Counted from the first letter of the stretch, positions 7,338-16,600 are shown. The stretch: DNA of 36,975 bases from an uncultured delta proteobacterium (GCA_947259215.1 CAMYLJ010000037.1:1-36975); one strand, 5' to 3'. The notes: generated by a model from the letters alone, not told the origin. Made by a program: numbers and translations.

Positions 7338-9230
7338 GTGGTCAGCGTCCTGGTCTGCGTCGGGTGCAACCACTACGACGCGCTGAGCAACCTCGTTAGC
7401 GCAGAAAAGGATGCCTCCGAGGTTTTCGACGCCCTTGTCGCAGAAGGCGGTCTCTACGATCCGAAGTTCTCGCGTCTCTTCAACTCTCCTTCCCTCGACG
7501 AGTTTCGTTCGGCGATCCGCGAGGCCTTGTCTGCGACGCCAGAACTCGACGTCCTGACGTTCTACTTTGCGGCTCACGGCGGTGTGAAGAGCGGCAACTA
7601 CTATATCTGCTTCCGCGATTCCCGGGCTGAGCAGCTCTCGCTCACCTCACTGCCCGTCCTTCAGCTCTTCACGATCGTGAACGAGATCTCACCCAGGCAG
7701 GTGAACATCGTGCTGGACTGCTGCCAATCCGGCGGTGCGATGTACGAGCTTGGAGCGCTGCTGCGGTCCGCCGAGGTGGACGCTTCTGCTGCCGCTAGCG
7801 TGTCCTTCCTCGCGGCTAGTCGTAGCAACGAGGACGCTGGGGAGTCCGAGCAGGGTGGTCTTGCGACTCGGGCACTGCTCGAGATGGTGGGCGGATCGGT
7901 TCGGATTCAGGAATCCCGACCGTTCCTCGACTTGGTCGAGGTCGGGCGGGCGGTTTCAGCCCAACTCCTTGGAGCGGGTGCATCGCAGACCCCTGTTACC
8001 TGGGGACTCAATCTCTACGGCGAAGGCCGCTTCGCTCCGAACCGCCACTACCGCGCGCCCGGCGACTTACCCGCGTTTGCCTTGGCCCAGGTCCTTCCCG
8101 GGTCGGATCTGGGCGGGCGGATTCGGGAGAACTCGATCGAGCTTTGGCAGGAGTATCGCCGCTTCCGTGACGATCCCGATTGTGCTCGGCTGCAAGCGCT
8201 GCTGACCAAGCTCACCAGTGGGATCCCTGCGCAGGACGAAGTTCCCTTCGTCCTGGGTTTCGCTCGCGCTCTGGCAGCCAGAAGCCGAGATTCTGCAGAC
8301 GTACTTGCGGAGCCGACCGCCTGGGGCGTTGCCGCGGTAACGATGCTCGGATCCCAGGCTGACGAGGCGGACGTAGCGCGTCAGCAGCTGTTGACTGAGC
8401 TTGCGGCGGCGAGCGCACGGGCTCGCGCCGCCTTGATCGAATCGCTCAGGAAGGAACCGCGATGCCTCTTGAACCGAGGCGGCGGCTTGAGCGATCTCTA
8501 CTACCTGCCGCTTCGGGTTTCTCGACTGCTTGGCTGGGTCGGCTGTTCGCTCGTCGTAGACGCCTTACTCGAGCAGGGGGATCAGGAAGCTGCAGATCAA
8601 TGCGCGGTCCTCGTGGACCTTCTCGTTGAGCACTATTCCGGCTCCTTCGCAGCCGTTGGCGACGAACAAGCAGCGTGGCTCCACCTGTTCACGGCTGCCT
8701 GCGAGCAGCGGAGTTGGGTGGACCGCGCCACCACGGTTCTCGATCGGATCTTCGCGAGTCTGGCGTCGGTCCAGGGTGCGATTGCCAAGCCGCACCTGCC
8801 GGGTGAAGTGGCTTTTGAGTACCTCTTGGCACGCAGCCAGCGTGTGGCTGGGCCGCATAGGGCTCTCGCCCGCCCGGTTCAGCTGCTTCCCGTTCTGCTG
8901 CTTCACGGCGCGAGGCTCGAGCGGGCGGCAGAATGGGACTTCGAGATGCGCGCCTTCGATCGACTGGCAGTCAACCTTTTCGTGCCCGCTACCTATTCCG
9001 ACTTCGGCATGCCATTCATTCGCGAAGGGGAGAACTTCACACTCTGCATAGGCGATGGAGTCTGGTCCTTGGATGAATATGATCGAGAGTTCCGCTCTAT
9101 GGCAGGGGATGCTGTGCTCCGGGCGGCCTCCTCGTTGCCCAAGAGCTCGTTGGCATTGGCGGTCGTGGCGTCGGAGTTGTTCCCGGATCGGGTGGCGCTC
9201 TTCGTTCCCGACTGCCTCGTCAGCGGTTGA
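7338..9230 (+). CDS. caspase-like (C14-type) cysteine protease with large C-terminal region
   Basis: 630 aa. The N-terminal ~230 residues match the caspase/metacaspase fold: a GxNxYDxLxNLxxAxxDA-like start, catalytic His80 in FYFAAHGG and catalytic Cys129 in NIVLDCCQSGG, both after hydrophobic strands. The C-terminal ~400 residues are helical, rich in Ala/Leu/Arg, and not recognised; they may be a repeat scaffold for sensing. No signal peptide. The GTG start at 7338 lies 3 bases after the upstream stop, with no strong Shine-Dalgarno sequence, which fits translational coupling. Base composition is visibly more AT-rich than the flanking chromosome. Bacterial caspase-like proteins are often effectors of abortive-infection systems, and its place on a tRNA-associated cassette suits defence, but that role is not shown. 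Confidence 0.85.
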   Translation: MVSVLVCVGCNHYDALSNLVSAEKDASEVFDALVAEGGLYDPKFSRLFNSPSLDEFRSAIREALSATPELDVLTFYFAAHGGVKSGNYYICFRDSRAEQLSLTSLPVLQLFTIVNEISPRQVNIVLDCCQSGGAMYELGALLRSAEVDASAAASVSFLAASRSNEDAGESEQGGLATRALLEMVGGSVRIQESRPFLDLVEVGRAVSAQLLGAGASQTPVTWGLNLYGEGRFAPNRHYRAPGDLPAFALAQVLPGSDLGGRIRENSIELWQEYRRFRDDPDCARLQALLTKLTSGIPAQDEVPFVLGFARALAARSRDSADVLAEPTAWGVAAVTMLGSQADEADVARQQLLTELAAASARARAALIESLRKEPRCLLNRGGGLSDLYYLPLRVSRLLGWVGCSLVVDALLEQGDQEAADQCAVLVDLLVEHYSGSFAAVGDEQAAWLHLFTAACEQRSWVDRATTVLDRIFASLASVQGAIAKPHLPGEVAFEYLLARSQRVAGPHRALARPVQLLPVLLLHGARLERAAEWDFEMRAFDRLAVNLFVPATYSDFGMPFIREGENFTLCIGDGVWSLDEYDREFRSMAGDAVLRAASSLPKSSLALAVVASELFPDRVALFVPDCLVSG

Positions 9231-9699
9231 TCTACAGGAGATGCCGCGGCGGGAATCTCTGCAGCGCGCGCCGTCGCGGGCTCCATCGCGCGGCGTCCGC
9301 AGCGCTGGAGGGCTGACCGCATCTCTGCTGCTTGAGGCCCGCCGGACGACAGTGGGGTAGCGAAGAAAGTATGACTCGGATGGGTACCCGGCTGAGCGGT
9401 GGCCCAGTTTGGGATGCGACAGCAAGATAAGCGGTGGGCCACTTCTCTGGAGGTGCGCGCGGCCGCTCAGATTTTCTTGGCCCATTCCGCTGCGCATGGC
9501 CCAGAGTGGCCCACGTTGCCGTAGGGCATCAGCAGCGTCAGCCACGCGACACCCCGCCCTGTAGCGGCATGGCTAGAATGCAAGTTCCACAGCCAGCGCT
9601 TTGCGTTTTTCTCCCCGGAGTTACCGCGCCGGACCCCGGAGGGTCCGTGTGGGTGAGGTCGTAGGTGCTCGCCTGGCAACCCGAGAACACGGAGAAACG
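9231..9699. other. 469-bp spacer with inverted-repeat element
   Basis: No credible gene. The middle holds the 98-bp repeat described separately, and the right end carries the ribosome site of the next gene. Confidence 0.5.
9419..9516. repeat. 98-bp repeat with 10-bp inverted arms, copy 1
   Basis: Begins AGCAAGATAAG and contains GTGGGCCACT (9434-9443) and its exact inverse complement AGTGGCCCAC (9505-9514). A second copy with roughly 80% identity by eye lies at 36403-36500. The partial motif GGCAAGATAAGAG recurs at 36642. No adjacent transposase was found. It may be a miniature transposon or a structured regulatory element. Confidence 0.7.
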
Positions 9700-10938
9700 A
9701 TGAGACTCTCAACAAGCACCGTCATTCTCACGAGCTCTCTTCTCTCGCTCGCGCTGTGGCCGGCCGCCGCGCTGGCCCAGAGCTCGGGAAGCTCCTCGAA
9801 CGTCGTGAGCGTCGAGTGCGACGGCGAGTCGCTCGACGGCCTGTATGCCGATGTCATCGTGAAGGGCGCCGGGTGCACCCTCGACGGCGCGACGGTGTTC
9901 GGCTCCGTGAACGTCGAGAGCGGGAATCTCGACACCCTCAACGGCACCGAGATCCAGGGGCGCGTCGAGGCCAAGGATGCCGGAGACGTCAGCTTGGCTG
10001 CGACCCGCGTGTTCGGAGACGTGAGGCTCGAGAAGAGCGGAGACCTCACCGTCGCCGATTCGGAGACGGGCGGAATCTCGCTGAAGGACTCCGGAGACGC
10101 GATCGTGGGGGCCCTCGCGATGACCGACGAGCTGATCTTGGAGAGCTCGGGCGACGCGACCGTCTTTGGAGCCATCGCCGGCGTAGTCAGCAAGAACTCC
10201 GGCAGCGTCACCCTGTCGGACGCGACGGTGTTCCCGGGCGGGGTGTTCGTGTCCGAGGCTTGTCTGAGCGCTCCCTGCGGCTCGTCCGCGGTGTCCGTGA
10301 GCGGCGGCTCGATCAAGGGCTCCATCATCGTTGGGAAGAGCACGGGGGACGTGCGCGTCCAGAACGCGGTCCTGGATACCAGCGACCTGATCGTGGTCGA
10401 GCTGACCGGCAGCGTCGTCGTGGGCGGCGCCGACGCGGGTGTGACGCTCAGTGACGTGAACGTCGAGAAGTCGAAGGGCAGCATCACGCTGACGAACGTG
10501 ACGACGGACAGCGACGTGAAGATCATCGAGAACCCGGAAGGCCACGTGTCGATCGCCGGGTCCACGGTGGGTAGTGACGTCAGGATCTTCGGCAACCAGA
10601 TGGTGTCGCTCACGGGCAACTCCTTCTCGGGCGAGGATCTCCTCGTCAACAAGAACGGTCCGGTCACGATCGACTCGAACTGCGACATGCGGCTCACGGT
10701 CACCGAGAACGGCCCTGTGACGCTGACCAACAACCGCGACCCTGACCCGGCCGACCCGAATGACGGGTGTGTCTCAGGGTTCGGGTTCTCGGACGCGGAC
10801 GTCAGCAAGAACCAGGGCGGCGTGATGATCACGAACAACACGGGTGAGGGCCTGTACTGCTCGGACAATGACCCCGCGCCGACGCCGAACAACACCAATA
10901 CGATCACGTTCAGCGACGGACAGTGCGCGGGGTTCTAG
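9700..10938 (+). CDS. secreted repetitive beta-helix-like protein
   Basis: 412 aa. A Sec signal peptide (MRLSTSTVILTSSLLSLALW... ending ALAQ) is followed by about 15 imperfect rungs of roughly 20 residues, with alternating hydrophobic strands and turns (GDVRLEKSGDL, GSITLTN, GPVTLTNN, GGVMITNN), typical of right-handed parallel beta-helices or bactofilin-like folds. Two cysteine-containing turns (VECDG near the start, EACLSAPCG in the middle) and Cys near the C-terminus may form disulphides. ATG 9700 has GGAG eight bases upstream. It is probably an exported adhesin or matrix protein; no enzyme motif is seen. The next gene encodes a shorter protein of similar design. Confidence 0.8.
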   Translation: MRLSTSTVILTSSLLSLALWPAAALAQSSGSSSNVVSVECDGESLDGLYADVIVKGAGCTLDGATVFGSVNVESGNLDTLNGTEIQGRVEAKDAGDVSLAATRVFGDVRLEKSGDLTVADSETGGISLKDSGDAIVGALAMTDELILESSGDATVFGAIAGVVSKNSGSVTLSDATVFPGGVFVSEACLSAPCGSSAVSVSGGSIKGSIIVGKSTGDVRVQNAVLDTSDLIVVELTGSVVVGGADAGVTLSDVNVEKSKGSITLTNVTTDSDVKIIENPEGHVSIAGSTVGSDVRIFGNQMVSLTGNSFSGEDLLVNKNGPVTIDSNCDMRLTVTENGPVTLTNNRDPDPADPNDGCVSGFGFSDADVSKNQGGVMITNNTGEGLYCSDNDPAPTPNNTNTITFSDGQCAGF

Positions 10939-11061
10939 GAAGTCGTCGACGACGGCCGCGGTGAGCCCTGACGATGCGGTGTGAGCCGCGCACTCGCGAC
11001 AACAAACGCGTCACCCAAGAGTCGCTCGCGTCTATCATTGATGCAAGAGGAGAAGAACCCC

Positions 11062-11721
11062 ATGCGCCAGCTCCCGATCGTTGCTCTCGTAGCCACTCTC
11101 GCCTGCCTCGCGGGGGCAGGGACCGCATCTGCGGACGACGTCTATTGCGACGGAAAGCTCTACCCGCGGAAGGTGGAAGGCAACGTCTACGTCCCCTATC
11201 GCGCGGTCTGCAAGATCCAGGGCGCCAAGATCTACGGCAACGTGATGGTCCAGGACGGCGGCGCGCTCTATGTCAAGAGGGCCAAGATCTACGGGAACGT
11301 CGAATCCTACGGCGCGGAGTGGATCAATGTCTACAAGGCGCACGTGGAAGGCAACATCCGGATCGAGAAGACCAAGAGCACCTACGACCCGCAGAAGCCC
11401 AACTCCGTCTGCGGCAACTGGGTCAAGGGCAATCTCGAGATCTATTCGAACTACGCTCCCTTCTCGCTCAACTGCGGCAAGAAGGGCAACTACGTGGACG
11501 GGAACGTGGAGCTGTACGGGAACAAGACGCCCTTCGGCGGCTACGAGGTCTCGTACAACCAGATCAAGGGCGACCTGAAGTGCCAGAACAACGACCCGTA
11601 CCCCATCGGCGGTGACAATCGGGTCGAGGGCAACGCCGAGGACCAGTGCTTCGGCTTCGATCGCCCTTCGAACGGCTACCGGCACGACCCCTCGGGTCCG
11701 AGCCCGGTCTGCAAGCCCTAG
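11062..11721 (+). CDS. secreted beta-helix-like protein with VxGNV/IYGN rungs
   Basis: 219 aa. Signal peptide MRQLPIVALVATLACLAGAGTASA, then repeated rungs KVEGNVYV, KIYGNVMV, KIYGNVES, HVEGNIRI, WVKGNLEI, YVDGNVEL, QIKGDLKC and RVEGNAED about every 20-25 residues, with paired cysteines (YCDGK/VCKIQ, VCGN/LNCGK, LKCQ/QCFG). ATG 11062 is preceded by GAGGAGAAG six bases upstream; the ATG at 11041 overlaps that site. Architecture matches the preceding 412-aa protein, suggesting duplication or a shared surface structure. Function unknown. Confidence 0.82.
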   Translation: MRQLPIVALVATLACLAGAGTASADDVYCDGKLYPRKVEGNVYVPYRAVCKIQGAKIYGNVMVQDGGALYVKRAKIYGNVESYGAEWINVYKAHVEGNIRIEKTKSTYDPQKPNSVCGNWVKGNLEIYSNYAPFSLNCGKKGNYVDGNVELYGNKTPFGGYEVSYNQIKGDLKCQNNDPYPIGGDNRVEGNAEDQCFGFDRPSNGYRHDPSGPSPVCKP

Positions 11722-12077
11722 CCCGGATCGCGGCGTGAGCCCCCGATGGGGCCCTCGTCGTTCCCACTGTGAGTCCGAGCCGGCGAGCGGAAGCGCGGAT
11801 CCAGGTCATCCACCGGATCCACGCCGTGAAGCTCCGATCGAAGGGATGCCGGATGGTGGCGCGTCCGGCTCCCGTTCCTTGAGCGGCCCGGAGAGCTGAG
11901 CGACGCGACCGGGTCTCCGTGCGTCGTATCGACGCCTGGTGGGGCACGCGTGAGGCTACCGGCGGCGACCCTTCTTCGCCGCGTGGCAACTCCCCGCGAA
12001 GTGCTTATCCGGTGCTTACAGGCCCGCGGGAGGCTGCCGAAACCCGCACGTTTTTAGCCAGTTACCGACCCGTTCGC
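11722..12077. other. 356-bp spacer at right end of segment I
   Basis: No gene supported. The right third contains the paired heptamers at 12002-12019, and the region ends at tRNA-half copy 2. Confidence 0.5.
12002..12019. repeat. paired arm-type heptamers left of copy 2
   Basis: TGCTTAT-CCGG-TGCTTAC, period 11 bp, ending 58 bp before the tRNA-half repeat. Copies 4 and 5 have the same arrangement at 59 and 57 bp. Confidence 0.75.
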
Positions 12078-12127
12078 CCTGAATGGGGTTCGGGAGGTCG
12101 CGAGTTCGAATCTCGCCGGCCCGACCA
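12078..12127 (+). repeat. tRNA-Pro(GGG) 3'-half repeat, copy 2 (att-like)
   Basis: One change from copy 1 (TCGGG for TCAGG in the anticodon stem, still a G-T pair), with T-arm, acceptor strand and CCA intact. No 5' half. Confidence 0.9.
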
Positions 12128-12169
12128 GCGAAATCAGCCAGTTACGGAACCCCGCCTTCCCGCCGGAAG

Positions 12170-12409
12170 GTGAGGCTCCGACTGCCGGGACGCCTCGCCG
12201 CAGACCTGGACGACTATCGCGCCTTGTATGCCCAAGCCCACGGCCAGGAGATCGAGCTGCCCGCCCTCATCGGGGGAATCCTCAAGCAGTTCTTGGCCAG
12301 TGACCGGGCGTTTCAACGCCGCCAGCGAACGAAGCAGCCGGCCGCGGGTGCGAGTTCCGACAGGGCTAGCGACGGGGAGGATTCCCAACCACTGGACCGC
12401 GGACGATGA
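12170..12409 (+). CDS. DUF2274-like small protein or remnant
   Basis: 79 aa from GTG 12170. The stretch LPGRLAADLDDYRALYAQAH...ELPALIGGILKQFLASDRAF resembles DUF2274 proteins encoded near conjugative trb operons, a ribbon-helix-helix-like family as I recall it. The frame is open leftward into the tRNA-half repeat (ATG 12083), and there is no good ribosome site for the GTG, so the normal N-terminus appears to have been replaced at the att-like junction. No other transfer genes follow. Probably a decapitated remnant of an older conjugative island. Confidence 0.5.
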   Translation: MRLRLPGRLAADLDDYRALYAQAHGQEIELPALIGGILKQFLASDRAFQRRQRTKQPAAGASSDRASDGEDSQPLDRGR

Positions 12410-12419
12410 GAACCGACGC

Positions 12420-12611
12420 ATGCGTCTGATCGCGGCCATCGAGGACCCCGATGTCGCGCGCCAGATCCGCGAGTGCCTCGACCTGCCCGCCCGAGCGCCG
12501 CCGCTCTCGCCCGCCCCGGAGGAGTCGGCCTTGCAGGACAGCGAGTTCGGGGATGAGGAGCCTCCGTGGGCGTTCGGTCCGACGGACCCCGACCCGGACG
12601 GCACGGCATAG
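12420..12611 (+). pseudogene. transposase C-terminal tail remnant
   Basis: 63 residues: MRLIAAIEDPD...IRECLDLPARAPPLSPAPEE... ending in an acidic Pro-rich tail. It resembles the C-terminal end found on IS91-type and similar transposases (RxIAxIxDPxxIRxxLExLGLPARAPPxAPAR). The catalytic part is missing. The frame is open a little upstream but recognisable similarity stops there. Confidence 0.5.
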
Positions 12612-13006
12612 CCGTGACCTGCGCCGAAACGCTTGACCGGGCGCGCCCTATCGAATCCGATCTCGGTCCCTCGGCCCACCCGTGTGGCCGCTGGTCGCGC
12701 TCTTCCCGAGTCCACAGCCGCGCCGGCACGCAGAGCCGTCCGCCGCGCCAGGCGAGCGCCGCCTGCACTTTGAAATCGCCCCAGCGCGGGGCTTATCCCC
12801 CTCGCCTTATCCGATTTGACGGAGATGGATTTATCGGCCCCTGCCAAGAACGCAGCCTGAACTCCCTATGCCCGCTGAGCGACGGGTCCAAGAACATCTA
12901 CGTGGCGACGCTGCCGGAGCCGTCGACGGGTGCGCTGTTCGCGAGCGGTGCACCCGTCCTGGGGCTGGCCCGGCGGAGGCGGGGCCGTGGGCGAGCGGGA
13001 CCATCG
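12612..13006. other. 395-bp spacer with an 85-bp repeat
   Basis: No gene supported. Contains copy 1 of the GAACGCAGCCTGAA repeat, then sequence leading to the convergent stop of the thioredoxin-fold gene. Confidence 0.45.
12786..12870. repeat. GCGGGGC...GAACGCAGCCTGAA repeat, copy 1
   Basis: Shares the segments GCGGGGC-TAT, CGATTTGAC and GAACGCAGCCTGAA-TCCCTAT, in the same order and orientation, with 23001-23080. Overall similarity is about 75% by eye, with the right 25 bases nearly identical. Not part of the tRNA-half repeat system. Confidence 0.6.
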
Positions 13007-13606
13007 CTACCGCGGCCTGGGTTTCTGCGGCGGCAGGGGCCGCACGGGCACCGATGCCGTGGCGCCCGTGGGTGAGGTGATGCTTCGGTCTCGCTGCCAC
13101 TGTTCGAGCGCGGTCTGCAGCCCGGCCGGATCAGCGACTCCGCCCCGATAGCGGAGGCGCTGCTTCGCGTCCGCGAAGAACGCCGTCGGGACCGCCGTCA
13201 CCTCGTACGCGGCTGCGATCCAGCGGCGTCGGTCGTACAGGATCGGGCCGCGCAGGCCGCCTGCGCGGTAGAACGACTCCGCTGCGCCGACGTCCACCTT
13301 GTAGGTGACGTCCACCCAGACGATCCCGATTCCCCGGGACTCGAGCCAGGCCGGGAGCGCGGCCAGTGGAGCGAGCTCGTCCGCGAGCCGGGTGGTCAGG
13401 AAGACGAGCACCAGGCCTTCGGGTCCGGCGGACTGGTCCCAGGCACGGATCGTCTCAGCGTGGTCCTTCAACGCGAATCCCGGCGCCGGCTGGCCGAGCG
13501 TCGCCCGCACGTCGTCGACCTGGGCGCCGCCACACAGCCAGCCTGCCAGCAGTGCAAGGGCGGCGCACGCCCGGCGCGAGCGCGACACGCATCGCGCCGG
13601 AGTCAT
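13007..13606 (-). CDS. secreted thioredoxin-fold (TlpA/peroxiredoxin-like) protein lacking CxxC
   Basis: 199 aa. An N-terminal hydrophobic segment (ACAALALLAGWLCGG, possibly a lipobox) precedes a thioredoxin-like domain starting at LGQPAPGFALKDH. The active-site position reads LVFLTTRLADELAP, so the CxxC pair is absent. The cis-Pro region VTAVPTAFFAD and the final strand LRYRGGV are normal. It is therefore unlikely to be a disulphide oxidoreductase and may be a binding or chaperone partner. Start ATG 13606 overlaps the stop of the upstream metalloprotease gene as ATGA, so the two are translationally coupled and probably act together outside the cytoplasm. Confidence 0.75.
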   Translation of the reverse strand: MTPARCVSRSRRACAALALLAGWLCGGAQVDDVRATLGQPAPGFALKDHAETIRAWDQSAGPEGLVLVFLTTRLADELAPLAALPAWLESRGIGIVWVDVTYKVDVGAAESFYRAGGLRGPILYDRRRWIAAAYEVTAVPTAFFADAKQRLRYRGGVADPAGLQTALEQWQRDRSITSPTGATASVPVRPLPPQKPRPR

Positions 13607-16600
13607 CGCCTCCAGAGGACCAGGAGCAGGATCACCACCACGACGAGGAGGACCAGCGCGATCCAGCAGCACAGGGCGGGCGGGATGGTCGGCCTCGGCG
13701 TCGGCTCGCGCGTGTCCACCGTCACATCGCCGGTCCGGGTGGGTGCGAAGGCGCCACCGGGCGGGTAGTTCACGGCGAGGCGCACCGAGCCGTCCTCTTC
13801 CGGCTCGATCGTCTCGTCGATCGAGCCGTCCGTGTCGGTCTGCACGTCGAGCCATACGTGTCGTCCGGAGGGGTAGCGGACCTCGATCTCGATGTCCTGG
13901 CCGGGCGCGGGCGGCTTGGTGGTCCCTTCCACCACGATGTCTCCATCGCGGTCGACGCCCACGTCGACGTGGATCACCACGTTGCGCGCGGGCTGGACGT
14001 CGTAGGTGATGCCGCCGATCGGCACCCGGAAGTCGCCGGCCAGGGCGAAGCCCTCCAGGTGGAAGCGCCGCTCCCGGGGTCTGCGCTTCAGGTAGGCGTC
14101 GAAGCTCTCGAACGGAGGGACGGGAATGTGCGTCTCGTCCAAGCGCAGCACGGCAGCCACCTGGACGCGGCTCCGGGCGGGGACCTGGAACATCGTGCGT
14201 TCGATCTCGACCACGAGGCCCGGGGTCAGGCCGATCGGCTGGACCTCGACCTCGACGTCGTGGTCCAGGGGGTTCGCGACCTCGAACTCGAAGGGCTCGG
14301 GCTGCCAGGGGCTGCTCGCCCCCGGGTTGAAGTCGTTGACGTTCTCCTGGGTCCCGTTGTTGAAGGGCTCGATGTCCCCCAGCACCGAGTCCCAGCGGAA
14401 GATCTCCGCCTTGACGCAGGTGTGTCGATCCACGCGCGGGTTCCACGGGAAGTCGAAGATCGCCGACCCCCCGGCTGGGACGTCCTGTGGCGCGGACAGG
14501 GGGAGCTCCGCCCAGGTTCCGGATCCGCCCATGCCGCCCGGGGTGTTGATGCGGAGCTTCACCTGGACGTCGGTCGCGTCCACGGTGCCGTCGTTGGTGA
14601 CCAGCACGCGCACGAAGTTGAGCGGGACGCCGCCGTTGGCAGCGGGGTCGTAGTCCGGGGACCAGCGCACCGGCTCGCCGTTCCCGGGCAGGGGCACCGT
14701 GCCGAGCGGCTCGTCGCCGTGCTCGAGCCAGATGTCGGGGCTCTCCCAGGGCGGTGCGCCCCAGGGCGTGATGCGCAGATCGAGGAAGTCGCTCTGCTCC
14801 CGCGAGACGTTCACCAGCAGGGTCTCGGGCAGGCCCGCGGGCCCCGCCTGGGAGCCGACCACGTCGATCGTGAAGCCGGCGTACGCCGGGTAGGTGCCGG
14901 TCAGCGTGACGTCCGGCTGCGGGGCGCGATCCACGACCGGGCTGGTATTGCCCGGGTTCGGTACGGCAACGAGCGGAACGTCGGTCAGCGGGTGCACGAA
15001 GTTGCGGCTGGTGATCCCGAAGTAGTTGAAGAACTTGCGCGTGATGACGTCCGTCACGTACAGGCCGCCCGCCTCGGGGGCGCCCGCGGCCTGGGGCAGA
15101 TCCTGGCTGAAGCTGGCGCCGGGCTGGCGGTTCTGGAGCAGCAGGTAGTGGTCGTTCTGGGTGGGGCCGAGGCCCAGCGGGAGCCGGATCAGCTTGGCCT
15201 CGGTGCGCCCGCCGGGCGGCGCCACCTGGGAGTCGTACTGGGCGTTTCCGAACTCGAGCGGGGTCAGCGCGAACTGCCGCGTCTCGACGCCCGGGGTGGC
15301 GGGCAGGGGGAAGGAGGCCACCGTCGTCCCGTCCCGGCTCACCCAGGTGGCCCGCTGCTCCTTGTGCAAGCCCCCGGTATGCGGCAGCTCGCTCTGGCGG
15401 TGCATGCTGTCCCAGTCCAGGGGGTACTCGAGATCCGGGCCGTAGTTGCCGCCGCTGTTGTCGTACAGATCGTAGAAGCCGATGTTGTGGCCGATCTCGT
15501 GGGCGAAGGTCGCGGCGGAGGTGGTCTGGAACGCCAGCTGGATGTCCCCGAAGGTCTGGTACTGATACAGGAAGCCCGCGTTCTCGATCCCGACGTCGAT
15601 GTAGCCGCCCGACGCGCCCGCCCGCTTTCCGCCGCCGTCCAGGAAAAGCACGGCGAACGCGGCGTAGGTGTCGACGGCGTTGGCCAGCGCGGCGTCGATC
15701 TGCGCCTCGTTCGCCGCCGTGATCGCCAGGTTGGGGATGTTTCCCGGAGGCGCCGCCGGGCGCCCGAGCTCGTTCAGGACGTACGCGGCGATCGCCTGCC
15801 CGGTGATCAGCCGTCGATTGCCACGGACCGTGTTGCGCGCCGCGAAGCTCACCACCCCCGTGGTCTCGGCGATCTCGTCCAGGCCCAGTGCGTCGAGATC
15901 CAGGTCCCCGACGATCGTGAAGGTGAGCGACTCGATGGGGAGCGCGATGCCGGGTGTCACATCGAAGCGCAGCTCGCCAGCGTCCTCGCTGATCGTCGCG
16001 TTGGCATGGGTGGCGCCGTGGGCGGCTACGAAGGCCGCGGCGTCCGCCAGCGCGCCCGCGGGGATCGCCCAGGCGAAGGGCTCGGTCGCCCCGGCCTCGT
16101 TCTCCACGGTGAGGGTGAGCGTGCTCGCTGCCGCCGGATTCAGGGGGAAGGCGGAGCCGCGCGACGTGATGCGCGGGGCGGCGAGGTCCTCCAGGGGGGT
16201 GTCGAGTCCCAGCGCGTCGAGCACCGCGGGGTCGCTCCCCGCAGCTTGTATGCGGACGAACGTCCCCTCTCGGACGTGACGCTGCCCCACGGTGAACCGC
16301 AGGCGGCGGGTGGCGCCGCCGAAGATGGACACGGCGAGCTTGTCGCCCAGCGGGGCGATGGCATCGGAGAGCTTCGTCTCGAGCTGCGCGAAGGTGTAGG
16401 GCGAGTCGGCCGCGTCGAAGGGAACCGTCACGGTCGTCTCGTCGCTGGTGCTCACGTGCACGCGGAGCTGGAGCGTTCCCGTCGGGACGGCGACCGGCTC
16501 GCTTAAGGTGGCAGAGCCCGTCACGCGGGCCGCCTGGAACGCGGGGTTGAAGTAGTGGTCCAGCCCTCGCGGCATCTGGTAGAAGCGGCCCAGCACGTCC

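Noticed and set aside
9241-9360. A 39-codon frame after the caspase gene with AGGAG before its ATG
   Set aside because: The AGGAG touches the ATG, leaving no spacing, and the translation is Arg/Ser-rich without any feature.
13366-16506. A 1046-aa plus-strand reading frame
   Set aside because: It is the GC-driven antisense shadow of the metalloprotease gene, which has a signal peptide, a zinc motif and a membrane anchor; the plus-strand translation is Arg/Val/Gly/Asp noise.
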